Shown here piece by piece: positions 7,583-16,074 of a stretch of DNA of 37,805 nucleotides. The stretch spans positions 1 through 37,805 of the forward strand of contig CAIOGZ010000030.1 of NCBI GenBank assembly GCA_903858015.1, given 5' to 3'. Origin of the DNA: an uncultured cyanobacterium (GTDB lineage Bacteria; Cyanobacteriota; Cyanobacteriia; PCC-6307; Cyanobiaceae). The translations under genes and the position numbers were made by a program. Under the pieces are notes generated by a model, which was not told where the DNA came from, ran no database searches, and saw only the letters and a list, made by a program, of their open reading frames with translations. Position 1 is the first letter of the stretch; the number at the start of each line of letters is the position of its first letter.

Positions 7583-8740
7583 TCAGATCGTTTCGGCGCT
7601 GCTGGCCTGCAGGGGCGGGCGCACCCAGATGCCTGGTCGGGCTTCGAAGGCCTGATCCACCGGCGCGATCAGCTCGGCTCGCTCCGGTTGCAGCTGCCCC
7701 ACCAGCTCATGGAAGCCCCGGGACACCCTCGGCGCCTTGGACAGCTTGATCTCGTAGACCCGCCTCTGCCGGCCTCGCTCCAGCACCAGGTCGAGCTCGG
7801 CACCGTTGCTGGTGCGCAGGAAGTGGGGCCGCCAGCGCGGATGGGCGGCGATCAGCTGCTCGATCACGAAGCCCTCCCAGCTTTCGCCGGCCTGGGGATG
7901 GGCCAGCAGGTCGTCGTAGGTCTCGATGCCCAGCAGGTTGTGCAGCAGGCCGCTGTCGCGCAGGTAAAGCTTGGGGGAGCGCACCAGGCGCTTGCTGAGG
8001 TTGGCCTCCAGCGGTGGCAGCAGCCGCAGCATCAAGGTCTGCTCCAACACCGCCAGCAGTTGTTTGAGGCGGGTGCTGCGCAGATCCAGCAGCCCCGCCA
8101 GCCGGCTGGCATTGAGGGTCTGGCCCTGGCTGTGGGCCAGGAGTCGCCAGAGGCGCTCCATCAGCGGCAGGGGCAGTCCCAGCTCCAGCGAGGCGATGTC
8201 TCTGCCCAGAAAGGTGCGGATGAAGTCCTCGCGCCAGTCGAGGCTGTCCTCGTCGGCTGCCGCCAGCAGGCTTTCCGGGAACCCCCCGCGCAACCACAGC
8301 TGCTGCCAGCTGGCGGCCTGCGCCACCTCCTTGAGCAGGAAGGGGGTGAGTTCCAGCTGAGCGATGCGGCCAGCCAGGCTTTCGTGGCTCTGGCGCAGCA
8401 GGGGGCCGGACGCCGAGCCCAGCAGCAGAAAGCGGCCGGGCCGGCGATCGCGGTCGATCTCGGCGCGCAGCAGGCTGAAGAATTCCGGCAGCAGCTGGAT
8501 CTCATCGAGGCAGACCAGCTGGTGACGATGGGCTTCAAAGAACAGCTCCGGCTCCTGCAGGCGGGCGCGATCGGCCCGGTCCTGCAGATCGAGGATCACG
8601 GCATCGCCCCGCTGGGCCAGCAGTTGCCTGGCCAGGGTGGATTTGCCGCACTGACGGGGTCCCAGCAGCAGGGCCGCAGGCGCCCTGCCCAGGGCCTTCA
8701 CCAGCGCCGTGCCCGCATCCCTGCAGAAGTAACCATGCAT
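7583..8740 (-). CDS. AAA-family ATPase with DUF4143 domain
   Basis: A 385-residue ATPase. The Walker A motif GPRQCGKST is at 27-35 (Lys33), the Walker B LVCLDE at 75-80, and a sensor-like strand FLLLGSAS follows near 105. The C-terminal DUF4143-type domain ends with Glu315/Asp317 (GAELDLV) and Glu330-x-Lys332 (YEIK), the layout of a PD-(D/E)XK nuclease core. Proteins of this type are widespread, mobile and poorly understood; some are proposed to act in defence or toxin-antitoxin settings. The ATG at 8740 follows AAGGA with no spacing and lies between arms of an inverted repeat. The gene separates two core loci (dapL and the radical SAM-rne group), so it is probably an accessory insertion, though its composition matches the genome. 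No partner gene is adjacent. Confidence 0.85.
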   Translation of the reverse strand: MHGYFCRDAGTALVKALGRAPAALLLGPRQCGKSTLARQLLAQRGDAVILDLQDRADRARLQEPELFFEAHRHQLVCLDEIQLLPEFFSLLRAEIDRDRRPGRFLLLGSASGPLLRQSHESLAGRIAQLELTPFLLKEVAQAASWQQLWLRGGFPESLLAAADEDSLDWREDFIRTFLGRDIASLELGLPLPLMERLWRLLAHSQGQTLNASRLAGLLDLRSTRLKQLLAVLEQTLMLRLLPPLEANLSKRLVRSPKLYLRDSGLLHNLLGIETYDDLLAHPQAGESWEGFVIEQLIAAHPRWRPHFLRTSNGAELDLVLERGRQRRVYEIKLSKAPRVSRGFHELVGQLQPERAELIAPVDQAFEARPGIWVRPPLQASSAETI

Positions 8741-8772
8741 TCCTTCAGCTTAATCGCAAATTTGCATGGTTA
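8730..8772. promoter_or_regulatory. Operator-like inverted repeats between divergent genes
   Basis: TAACCATGCA (8730-8739) and TGCATGGTTA (8763-8772) are exact inverted arms 23 bp apart. The left arm contains most of the start codon of the DUF4143 ATPase. A separate perfect palindrome GCAAATTTGC (8756-8765) lies between and partly in the right arm. The layout suggests a dimeric regulator or a hairpin hiding the start; neither is proven. Confidence 0.5.
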
Positions 8773-8870
8773 TTTGGCCTCCTGTCTGGTCGCTCTGCCC
8801 GGCCTGCAGCGGCTTGGCCTGCACCTGCTTGGCCTGCATACGATCAGTAGCTCGCCCTGCCGCGGTCCCC

Positions 8871-11588
8871 GTGCTCCTCGCACCCATCCAGTCCCGCGAG
8901 CCCATCGACTTCGAGGCGCTGGTCGATCTGGGCATCAGCAAGCCGGCCCGCTACCTGGGCAATGAGCTCGGCGTCATCGACCGCGATTGGCCGCAGGCCT
9001 GGGATGCCGCCAGCGTGCGCTGGGCCCTCACCTACCCCGAGGTCTACGAGGTGGGGGCCAGCAACCTCGGCCACATCATTCTTTATTCGATCCTCAACGC
9101 CGTTCCCGGCCAGCTCTGCGACCGCGCCTACCTGCCCGCCGCCGACCTGGCCGCCCGGCTGCGGCAGCGCGGCGAGACCCTGTTCGCCGTCGAGAGCCGC
9201 CGCCGCCTGCACGCCTTCGACATCCTTGGCTTCAGCCTCAGCTACGAACTCGGCGCCACCAACATCCTCGAAATGTTGGAGCTGGCGGCGATCCCGCTGC
9301 GGGCCGCCGATCGCGGCGACCTGCCCCTGGCCGATCCGGCGGCGCCGCCGCTGATCTTCGCCGGCGGCCCCACCGCCACCAGCAACCCCGAACCCTTTGC
9401 CGCCTTCTTCGATTTCATCGCCCTCGGCGATGGCGAGGAGCTGCTGCCCGAGATCGGCCTGGTGGTGGCCGAGGGCCGCGCCGCCGGCCTCAGCCGGCGC
9501 CAGTTGCTGCGCGACCTGGCCCAGGTGCCCGGCGTCTACGTGCCCTGCCTCTATGGCCCCGGCGCCGATGGGGTGGCGATCGAGCCCCTCGAGCCGGGGC
9601 TGCCGCGCCGCATCCTGCGCCGCACCGCCACCCCCATGCCCCACTACGCGCGGGGCTTGGTGCCCCACATCGAAACCGTCCACGACCGTCTCACGGTGGA
9701 GATCCGCCGTGGCTGCACCCGCGGCTGCCGCTTCTGCCAGCCCGGCATGCTCACCCGCCCGGCCCGCGATGTGGAGCCCGAGGCGGTGATCGAGGCGATC
9801 GAAGCCGGCATGGAGAGCACCGGCTACAGCGATTTCTCGCTGCTTTCGCTCAGCTGCAGCGATTACCTCGCCCTGCCGGCGGTGGGGCTGGAGCTGCGCA
9901 ATCGCTTGGCCGATCACAACGTCACCCTCAGCCTGCCCAGCCAGCGGATCGATCGCTTCGACGCCACCATCGCCCACGTGCTCGGCGGTGCGCGCCAGGC
10001 CGGCCTCACCTTCGCCCCGGAGGCCGGCAGCCAGCGGCTGCGCGACATCGTCAACAAGGGCCTCACCGATGCCGACTTGCTGCGCGGCGTCCGCACCGCC
10101 CTGGAGAACGGCTACCGGCGCCTGAAGCTCTATTTCATGATCGGCCTGCCCGGCGAAACCGATGCCGATGTGGTCGGCATCGCCAACACCTGCCGCCGCT
10201 TGCAAGAGCAGTGCCGCGACCTGGGCCGGTTGGAGCTCAATCTCACGATCAGCAACTTCACGCCCAAGCCCCACACCCCCTTCCAGTGGCACAGCGTGTC
10301 CACGGCCGAGTTCCGCCGCCGCCAGGAGCTGTTGCGCTCTGCCCTGCGCGGCCTGCGGGGGATCAAGGCGAATTACACCGACCTGCGGCTTTCGGCGGTG
10401 GAGGATTTTGTTGGCCGCGGCGATCGGCGCCTGGCGGCCGTGATCGAGGCGGCCTGGCGGGCTGGGGCCGGCCTCGATGCCTGGTTTGAATCGGCCGAGC
10501 GCACCCATGCCGCCTGGAGCGGCGCCATCGAGGCCGCTGGCCTGGCCGGCCGTTACCGCGCCCTGGAGCTGGGCGGCTGGAGTGCCGTCGAGGCGATGCG
10601 GGCCCAAGACCTCGACAGCTTCTGCCGCCAGAGCCTCCCCTGGGACCACATCGATAGCGGCGTTGATAAGGCCTGGCTCGCCGACGACCTGCGGCGGGCC
10701 CTGGCCGCGGTCGTCGTCCCCGACTGCTCCTTCGAGGGCTGCAGTAGCTGCGGTGTTTGTGGACCAGATCTGGGTCACAACGTGGTGATTGCGCCGCCGC
10801 CGCTGCCCGCTGCCCTGCCCCGCCGCGCCCCCCCCAGCGAGCGGCTGGCCCGGTTGCGCTTCGGCTTTGCCAAGCGGGGCAGCCTCGCCTTGATCAGCCA
10901 TCTCGACACCCTGCGCCTGTTGGAGCGGGCCCTGCGGCGCAGTGGCCTGCCGGTGAGCTTCACCGGTGGCTTCCACCCTTTGCCGCGGCTGCAGTTCGCC
11001 CTGCCCTTGCCCTTGGGGGTGGAAGGCCTAGGTGAATGGCTGGATCTGGAGTTGGTCGCCCCGGTCGAGCCCGAAGCCGCCCTCGCCGCCCTGACGGCGG
11101 TGCTTCCCGCCGAGTTTGCGCTGCTGTCGGTGGCCTCGGTGCCGCTGGCGGCCCCGGGCCTTGGCCAGCAGCTGGAGGCGGCCGCCTGGCGCTTCAGCCT
11201 GCGGCCCGCTGCTGGGGCGGAGCACTGCTGGCCCCGGCCGGAGCACAATTGGCCCCGGCCGGAGCACTGGCAACGGGCGATCGCGACGCTGCTGGCCCGC
11301 GAGGCCCTGATCTGGCACGACCAGGACAAAAAGGGCCGGCCGCGGCAGCGGGATTGCCGTTCCCAGTTGCTGGCCTTGCGGCTGGCGCCGCCAGCTGCCG
11401 CCGGCCCGCCCCCGCCGCCGAACCCTGCCGCCAGCCTGACGCTGGAGCTGGAGGCCGCCATCGACCCCCAGGGCCGCAGCCTGCGGCCGGAGCAGCTGGC
11501 CCATTGGCTGGCGGAGGCGCTCCCCCAGGCGCTCCCCCTGGAGCTGGTGGGGGTGTGCCGCCAACAGTTGCGTCTGCGTGCGTGCTAA
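8871..11588 (+). CDS. Radical SAM protein fused to a DUF2344 domain
   Basis: The long protein joins two families usually called uncharacterised radical SAM (TIGR03960) and radical SAM-linked DUF2344 (TIGR03936). The first part has a B12-binding-like region, then a CX3CX2C cluster at Cys282, Cys286, Cys289 (GCTRGCRFC), counted from GTG 8871. Before the linker is a second cysteine set, Cys619-x4-Cys624-x2-Cys627-x2-Cys630 (DCSFEGCSSCGVC), probably an auxiliary Fe-S or metal site. DUF2344 begins near RLRFGFAKRGSLALISHLD and ends at the C-terminus. An in-frame ATG at 8766 exists, but its added peptide is Cys/Ala-rich, unlike the family, and overlaps the operator-like repeat; GTG 8871 is preferred. 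It lies just upstream of rne, the usual cyanobacterial neighbour. The reaction is unknown; tRNA or ribosome modification is a guess from the context. Confidence 0.85.
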   Translation: MLLAPIQSREPIDFEALVDLGISKPARYLGNELGVIDRDWPQAWDAASVRWALTYPEVYEVGASNLGHIILYSILNAVPGQLCDRAYLPAADLAARLRQRGETLFAVESRRRLHAFDILGFSLSYELGATNILEMLELAAIPLRAADRGDLPLADPAAPPLIFAGGPTATSNPEPFAAFFDFIALGDGEELLPEIGLVVAEGRAAGLSRRQLLRDLAQVPGVYVPCLYGPGADGVAIEPLEPGLPRRILRRTATPMPHYARGLVPHIETVHDRLTVEIRRGCTRGCRFCQPGMLTRPARDVEPEAVIEAIEAGMESTGYSDFSLLSLSCSDYLALPAVGLELRNRLADHNVTLSLPSQRIDRFDATIAHVLGGARQAGLTFAPEAGSQRLRDIVNKGLTDADLLRGVRTALENGYRRLKLYFMIGLPGETDADVVGIANTCRRLQEQCRDLGRLELNLTISNFTPKPHTPFQWHSVSTAEFRRRQELLRSALRGLRGIKANYTDLRLSAVEDFVGRGDRRLAAVIEAAWRAGAGLDAWFESAERTHAAWSGAIEAAGLAGRYRALELGGWSAVEAMRAQDLDSFCRQSLPWDHIDSGVDKAWLADDLRRALAAVVVPDCSFEGCSSCGVCGPDLGHNVVIAPPPLPAALPRRAPPSERLARLRFGFAKRGSLALISHLDTLRLLERALRRSGLPVSFTGGFHPLPRLQFALPLPLGVEGLGEWLDLELVAPVEPEAALAALTAVLPAEFALLSVASVPLAAPGLGQQLEAAAWRFSLRPAAGAEHCWPRPEHNWPRPEHWQRAIATLLAREALIWHDQDKKGRPRQRDCRSQLLALRLAPPAAAGPPPPPNPAASLTLELEAAIDPQGRSLRPEQLAHWLAEALPQALPLELVGVCRQQLRLRAC
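11220..11270 (+). repeat. 21-bp tandem duplication inside the DUF2344 linker
   Basis: Units at 11220-11240 and 11241-11261 differ at two or three bases in one codon (TGC/AAT), and a third partial unit starts at 11262. They encode EHCWPRP, EHNWPRP, EHW in frame. This looks like a recent in-frame expansion of a spacer loop. Confidence 0.85.
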
Positions 11589-11988
11589 TTTGCTTTTAAT
11601 CGGCTGATCGGTTCGAGCTCCACGCTCAATCCGTAGCCGCCTAGACGCTTTCCCCGTCCGTTCCCTTCCACGAACGTGATCTGGAAAGCGCAACCGCTGA
11701 CCACCGATGCAGGTATCGGTCCCCGTTGCTTTCCCCGGGTGGGGTGATTCCCTCCCCGCTACTGCGCCGACCGAGCGCCAGCCTTTCCAGCGGTGAACCT
11801 TCGGGTTCTTCGCCTTCGTAGATCCAGACAAGACCCGGACAAACCGCAGACCAGCCAAGACTCAGGTCTCTGCACTGGGGCTGGTGCCATCTTTTCGGTG
11901 GCCGTTTTCTTGTGGATTGGGCTGGATCCCCCCACCTCCTCCTGTCCCCCCGTGGGGCAGGGCTCCCCTGAGCCCAGAACCTTTTTCC
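11589..11988 (+). promoter_or_regulatory. 400-nt leader region of rne
   Basis: No gene is evident between the radical SAM stop and the RNase E start. The stretch contains a GAACC-TTCG-GGTTC hairpin with a UUCG tetraloop (11795-11808), a CCCC/GGGG hairpin near 11750, CTG-CCCC/GGGG-CAG (11942-11960), and GGGCT/AGCCC just before the start. T-rich patches (near 11890-11910 and CCTTTTTCCATG at the start) could be RNase E cleavage sites. Long rne leaders that mediate autoregulation are known in enterobacteria and cyanobacteria; that this one does so is inference. Confidence 0.5.
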
Positions 11989-14028
11989 ATGCCCCAGCAG
12001 ATCGTCATCGCTGAGCAGCTGCGGATTGCAGCGGTGCTCAACGACGAACGGGTCGACGAACTGGTCGTCGCCCAGGGTCGCTACCAGATCGGTGATGTCT
12101 ATCTCGGCACCGTCGAGAACGTGCTCCCAGGTATCGACGCCGCCTTTGTCAACATTGGCGAAAGCGAAAAAAACGGCTTCATTCACATCACCGACCTCGG
12201 TCCGCTCAGGCTCCGCAAGGGTGCTGCCGGCATCACCGAGTTGCTCGAGCCCCGCCAAAAGGTGCTCGTGCAGGTGATGAAGGAGCCCACCGGCACCAAG
12301 GGCCCCCGCCTCACCGGCAACCTCTCCCTGCCGGGGCGGTTCTTGGTGCTCCAGCCCCATGGCCAGGGCGTCAGCATCTCGCGCCGCATTGAGTCGGAAA
12401 ACGAGCGCAATCGGCTGCGGGCCCTCGGCGTGCTGATCAAGCCCCCCGGCTCCGGCCTGCTGATCCGCACCGAGGCGGAGGGGGTCAGTGAAGATCTGCT
12501 GATCGACGACCTCGAATCCCTGCTGCGTCAGTGGGAAGCGATTCAGCTGGCGGCCGAGTCCGCCACGCCGCCGGTGCTGCTCAACCGCGACGAAGACTTT
12601 ATTCACCGCGTCCTGCGCGATTTCTACAGCCCCGAGGTGGTCAGGGTTGTGGTCGACAACGCCGAGGCCGTTGCCCGGGTCAATGCCTTTCTCGGCGCCG
12701 ATCAGGCCAATCTCCTGGTCGAGCACCACGGCGAGCCCAGCGAGATCCTCGACCACTACCGGGTCAATGCCGCCATCCGCGACGCCCTCAAGCCCCGGGT
12801 CGACCTGCCCTCCGGCGGTTACGTGATCATCGAACCCACCGAGGCCCTCACCGTCATCGACGTGAACTCGGGTTCCTTCACCCGCTCGGCCAATGCCCGC
12901 GAAACGGTGCTCTGGACCAATTGTGAGGCCGCCGTTGAGATCGCCCGCCAGCTGAAGTTGCGCAATATCGGCGGTGTGGTGATTGTCGATTTCATCGATA
13001 TGGACTCGCGGCGCGACCAGCTGCAGCTGCTCGAACATTTCACCCAGGCTGTCCACCACGACACGGCCCGTCCCCAGATCGCCCAGCTCACCGAGCTGGG
13101 CCTGGTGGAACTCACCCGCAAACGCCAAGGGCAGAACATCTATGAGCTGTTTGGCCGGGCCTGCCCCAGCTGCGGTGGCCTCGGCCATGTGGCCGTGCTG
13201 CCCGGCCGCGACACGCTCCAGCCCCTCGCCACCGTCTCCGGCTTGGTGCGCTCCGCCGCCTCCGCCCGGGCCGAGGTGGCCGCACCGGTGGCCGTCGAGC
13301 CTGGATCGGCCGGCCGCCGCCGGCGCGGTGGTCGGGGCGGCCGCGGCGCCGAGGGCGGCGAGCTGCAGCCGCTAACGGCCTCTGGCCCCAGTGATGAGGA
13401 GTTGCTGGCCCCGGTCGAGGAGGGCAGTGTCGATCAGGCGCCCCGCCGTCCGGAGCCCGAGGTGGCCGTGGTGCCGATGGATGACAACCAGGAGCTCGTC
13501 TACGGCTGGATGGGCCTCAGTCCAGCCCTGCTGCTCGACGCCGTGCCGGAGGCCGAGAATCTGCTGGTCCGCATTGTGCGACCGGGTTCCGATCCGGCGG
13601 CGGTGATCGAGGAGGCGCGCCAGCAACTGGCGGTTGGCGGCTCCCGCCGCCGCCGCCGCGGCCGCGGTGGTAGCGATGCCCGCTCTGCTGGCCTTGAACC
13701 CGCCGCCGACCCCAGCTCGCCCGAGCCCCGCGCCAGCCACGACCCCAGCAGCAGCGACGAGGGTTTCGGCTCAGATTCGTTTGCACCGAACCCGTTTGCG
13801 CCGATCCCGATCGTGGAGATCATCCCCGTGCCCTTGGCGCCGGCGCAGGTGTCCCGCCAGGCTGCCCGCCGCAATGGTGCCGCCACGCTGGAGCTGCCCC
13901 CGCCGCCGGCCGTGCTTGCCACCAGCCCCCTTCCTGATCAACCAGGCCCTGATCAACCAGGTCCTGATCAACTCGATGGCGCCGATGAGCCCCGCCGCCG
14001 CCGCCGCCGTTCCTCCGCCACCCTCTGA
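11989..14028 (+). CDS. rne: Ribonuclease E/G-family endoribonuclease
   Basis: RNase E starts most mRNA decay and processes stable RNAs at the membrane or in the cytosol. ATG 11989 gives 679 residues opening [17 protein letters not shown], the usual cyanobacterial start; frames extending upstream look like leader. The S1/5'-sensor region ([21 protein letters not shown]) is followed by the DNase I-like catalytic domain with Asp291 (VIDVNSG) and Asp334 (VIVDFIDM), and the Zn-link CPSC at Cys392 and Cys395. The C-terminal third is Ala/Pro/Gly/Arg-rich with RGGRGGRG and RRRRRGRGG patches, and ends [12 protein letters not shown]. In cyanobacteria such a terminal arginine run binds polynucleotide phosphorylase. 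The last 53 bases overlap rnhB, so the two are co-transcribed. Identification is certain; the PNPase-binding role comes from published homologues. Confidence 0.96.
   Translation: MPQQIVIAEQLRIAAVLNDERVDELVVAQGRYQIGDVYLGTVENVLPGIDAAFVNIGESEKNGFIHITDLGPLRLRKGAAGITELLEPRQKVLVQVMKEPTGTKGPRLTGNLSLPGRFLVLQPHGQGVSISRRIESENERNRLRALGVLIKPPGSGLLIRTEAEGVSEDLLIDDLESLLRQWEAIQLAAESATPPVLLNRDEDFIHRVLRDFYSPEVVRVVVDNAEAVARVNAFLGADQANLLVEHHGEPSEILDHYRVNAAIRDALKPRVDLPSGGYVIIEPTEALTVIDVNSGSFTRSANARETVLWTNCEAAVEIARQLKLRNIGGVVIVDFIDMDSRRDQLQLLEHFTQAVHHDTARPQIAQLTELGLVELTRKRQGQNIYELFGRACPSCGGLGHVAVLPGRDTLQPLATVSGLVRSAASARAEVAAPVAVEPGSAGRRRRGGRGGRGAEGGELQPLTASGPSDEELLAPVEEGSVDQAPRRPEPEVAVVPMDDNQELVYGWMGLSPALLLDAVPEAENLLVRIVRPGSDPAAVIEEARQQLAVGGSRRRRRGRGGSDARSAGLEPAADPSSPEPRASHDPSSSDEGFGSDSFAPNPFAPIPIVEIIPVPLAPAQVSRQAARRNGAATLELPPPPAVLATSPLPDQPGPDQPGPDQLDGADEPRRRRRRSSATL
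13933..13973 (+). repeat. 15-bp tandem repeat near the rne end
   Basis: Units at 13933-13947 and 13948-13962 and a partial third at 13963-13973 encode [13 protein letters not shown] in rne. The array ends two bases before the first rnhB start candidate (13976), so its length changes both the rne linker and the sequence just upstream of rnhB. Confidence 0.85.
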
Positions 14029-14626
14029 ACTCGACACCTGGGCTGGCCTCGATCCGGCCCAGTGCGCCGGTGTCGATGAGGTGGGCCGCGGCTGTTTGTT
14101 CGGCCCGGTGTTTGCCGCGGCCGTGGTGCTGGGCGCCGAATCTCTGCCGCCGCTGGCGGCCGCTGGCCTCACCGATAGCAAGCTGCTCTCGGCCCGGCGC
14201 CGCCAAGCCCTCGTGCCCCTGATCCGCGCCGAGGCCCGGCACTGGTGCCTGGGCCAGGCCAGCGCGGCGGAGATCGATCGCCACGGCATCCGGGTCGCCA
14301 CCGAATTGGCGATGCTGCGGGCCCTGCATCGCCTGCCCTCCAGGCCCGCGATGCTGCTGGTGGATGGTTGCCTGCCGCTGCGGGGCTGGTCGGGTCGCCA
14401 ACGCAGCCTGGTGGCCGGCGATCGCCGCTGCGCCGCCATCGCCGCCGCCAGCGTGCTGGCCAAGGTGGAACGGGATGCCCTGCTGCAGCGGTTGGCCGGC
14501 CGCTTTCCCGACTATGGCCTTGAACGCCACAAGGGCTACGGCACCGCCCAGCACCGGCAGGCCCTGCGGCGGCTTGGCTCCACCGCCCTGCATCGCCAGA
14601 GTTTCCTGGCTGGTTTGGCGGCCTAG
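13976..14626 (+). CDS. rnhB: Ribonuclease HII
   Basis: RNase HII removes RNA from RNA/DNA hybrids and excises single ribonucleotides from DNA. The conserved core starts at [15 protein letters not shown], with Asp34-Glu35 of the DEVGRG motif, then LTDSKLLS (Asp67) and MLLVDG, the remaining acidic site residues. From ATG 13976 the protein has 216 residues; ATG 13985 is three codons later and equally possible. Either start lies inside rne in another frame, so translation is probably coupled. The rne-rnhB pair is conserved in cyanobacteria. The C-terminal segment [11 protein letters not shown] is typical. The gene ends 13 bp from the convergent DUF1997 gene. Confidence 0.95.
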   Translation: MAPMSPAAAAAVPPPPSELDTWAGLDPAQCAGVDEVGRGCLFGPVFAAAVVLGAESLPPLAAAGLTDSKLLSARRRQALVPLIRAEARHWCLGQASAAEIDRHGIRVATELAMLRALHRLPSRPAMLLVDGCLPLRGWSGRQRSLVAGDRRCAAIAAASVLAKVERDALLQRLAGRFPDYGLERHKGYGTAQHRQALRRLGSTALHRQSFLAGLAA

Positions 14627-14639
14627 GGCCACAGGCCAC

Positions 14640-15167
14640 TCAGTGCGGTGTTACGCCCTGGCTGCGGCACCAGGCGTGGAAATCCCCCTCCAGCTGGTGG
14701 CTCACCCGGCGCCGGATGCCCAGCAGGATGCCACCCAGCAGGGAGCGTCCCGTGGCCTCGATCACCGGCGCTGGGATCAGTTTCAACAGCGCTGGCTGGC
14801 TCACTTGCACCGCCAGTTCCGCTTCCCCTTCGAGGCCGCTCGGGCCCGCCTGCAGCCAGGAATGGAGCTGGAGTTCAAAGTCGTCCACGAGGCCGAGCCC
14901 TTCAAGCTGGCAGTCGAGCGCTTCGAGTTCGAGCCGGCCCTGGCGGTGGTGGGTCTGCAACTCCACGATCGGTTGCACCTGCAGCTGGAACAGCTGCACC
15001 CGCGTCACCGTGTAGCGGTACCGGCCGGGGCCGAGGCATTCCAATTGGTTGGAATTGAGCAGGGCCTCCACCACCCGGGCGTCGTCGTCGAGGTAGGCCG
15101 GTAAGAGACCAGCCGGTTCGATGCAGGGAAGGCTGAGCTGCTGACGGGCGTTGAAGGCCAGGGGCAT
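14640..15167 (-). CDS. DUF1997 family protein
   Basis: A 175-residue protein of the DUF1997 family, found in cyanobacteria and plastids and without an established function. Visible features are a lipid/polyketide-cyclase-like alternation of strands (RYRYTVTRVQLFQLQVQP, LEGLGLVDDFELQL) and a C-terminal helix with GGILLGIRRRVSHQL. There is no signal peptide or transmembrane segment. ATG 15167 begins MPLAFNARQQLSLP, matching family starts; a GTG at 15203 would add twelve residues and leave only 18 bp to divergent pheA. The stop is 13 bp from the rnhB stop, so the transcripts converge with almost no spacer. A role in photosynthetic membranes is suggested only by the family's distribution. Confidence 0.8.
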   Translation of the reverse strand: MPLAFNARQQLSLPCIEPAGLLPAYLDDDARVVEALLNSNQLECLGPGRYRYTVTRVQLFQLQVQPIVELQTHHRQGRLELEALDCQLEGLGLVDDFELQLHSWLQAGPSGLEGEAELAVQVSQPALLKLIPAPVIEATGRSLLGGILLGIRRRVSHQLEGDFHAWCRSQGVTPH

Positions 15168-15221
15168 GGCCTGGATGCCGGCAGGCCATGATCCTATCGG
15201 CACCCACCGTCAGCCTCCGCC

Positions 15222-16073
15222 ATGCGTCTCGCCTTCCTCGGCCCCGCCGGTACCTATGGCGAACAGGCTGCCTTGAAGCTGGCGGCATTGGAGGGCTTGG
15301 CGGTGGAGCTGGTGCCCAAGTCGGGCATCGGCGCCGTGATCCAAGCCGTGGCCGCTGGCGATTGCGCCGCCGCCGTGGTGCCGGTGGAGAATTCGGTGGA
15401 AGGTGGTGTCACCTCCTGCCTCGATGCCCTCTGGGAACACCAGGGCATCCGGGTGGCCCGGGCCCTGGTGCTGCCGATTCGCCATGCCCTGGTGGGCAGC
15501 GGCCCCCTGCAGGGCATCAGTGAGGTGCTCTCCCATCCCCAGGCCCTGGCCCAGTGCAACCAGTGGCTGGCCCAAAACCTAGGCACGGCCCTGCAGCTAC
15601 CCACCAGCTCGACGGCCGAGGCGGCCCGGCTGGTGCGCGGCAGCCGTTTTCGGGCTGCGATCGCCTCGCGGCAAGCGGCGCTTGAGCACGGCCTGGAGGT
15701 GCTGGCCTATCCGGTGAACGATGTGCCGGGCAACTGCACCCGCTTCCTGCTGCTCCGCCGCGGCGCCAGCCAGCTCGATGGCCCCATGGCCAGCCTGGCC
15801 TTCTCGTTGCGGGCCAACCGGCCCGGAGCCCTGCTGGAGGCGCTGACCTGCTTCAGCCGCCATGGCCTCAACATGACCCGGATTGAATCGCGCCCCTCGA
15901 AGCGGGCGCTGGGTGAATACATCTTTTTTGTCGATCTGGAGCTGGGCGATGGGGCAGCTCCGGCCGAGCAGGCGCTGGCCGCGTTGGAGCCGCTCTGTGA
16001 AAATCTGGTGCTGTTCGGAGCCTTTCCCCTCACCAACCTGGCGGCGGAGGAAGGCACCCCGCCAGGGGAGTGA
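15222..16073 (+). CDS. pheA: Prephenate dehydratase
   Basis: It converts prephenate to phenylpyruvate in phenylalanine synthesis. The 283-residue protein begins MRLAFLGPAGTYGEQAA and shows VVPVENSVEGGV, the catalytic TRF motif at 173-175 (GNCTRFLLL), and a C-terminal ACT regulatory domain with GALL at 202-205 and ESRP at 222-225, the phenylalanine-binding loop that gives feedback inhibition. There is no chorismate mutase domain, so it is the monofunctional type. It is divergent from the DUF1997 gene and ends one base before the convergent methyltransferase stop region, leaving no room for a separate terminator. Confidence 0.96.
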   Translation: MRLAFLGPAGTYGEQAALKLAALEGLAVELVPKSGIGAVIQAVAAGDCAAAVVPVENSVEGGVTSCLDALWEHQGIRVARALVLPIRHALVGSGPLQGISEVLSHPQALAQCNQWLAQNLGTALQLPTSSTAEAARLVRGSRFRAAIASRQAALEHGLEVLAYPVNDVPGNCTRFLLLRRGASQLDGPMASLAFSLRANRPGALLEALTCFSRHGLNMTRIESRPSKRALGEYIFFVDLELGDGAAPAEQALAALEPLCENLVLFGAFPLTNLAAEEGTPPGE

Positions 16074-16074
16074 A

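Noticed and set aside
6381..7655. A 424-codon plus-strand frame opposite dapL
   Set aside because: Shadow of a well-identified aminotransferase.
8766..8870. ATG 8766 as start of the radical SAM-DUF2344 protein
   Set aside because: The added 35 residues are Cys/Ala-rich and unlike family N-termini, and the ATG lies within the inverted repeat; GTG 8871 is preferred.
8844..10976. A long (710-codon) open frame on the minus strand
   Set aside because: It lies entirely opposite the radical SAM-DUF2344 gene; high GC keeps antisense frames open. The translation is Gly/Ala/Gln-rich and shows no domain.
11641..13188. A 515-codon minus-strand frame opposite rne
   Set aside because: It covers the catalytic domain of RNase E in antisense and has no coding character of its own.
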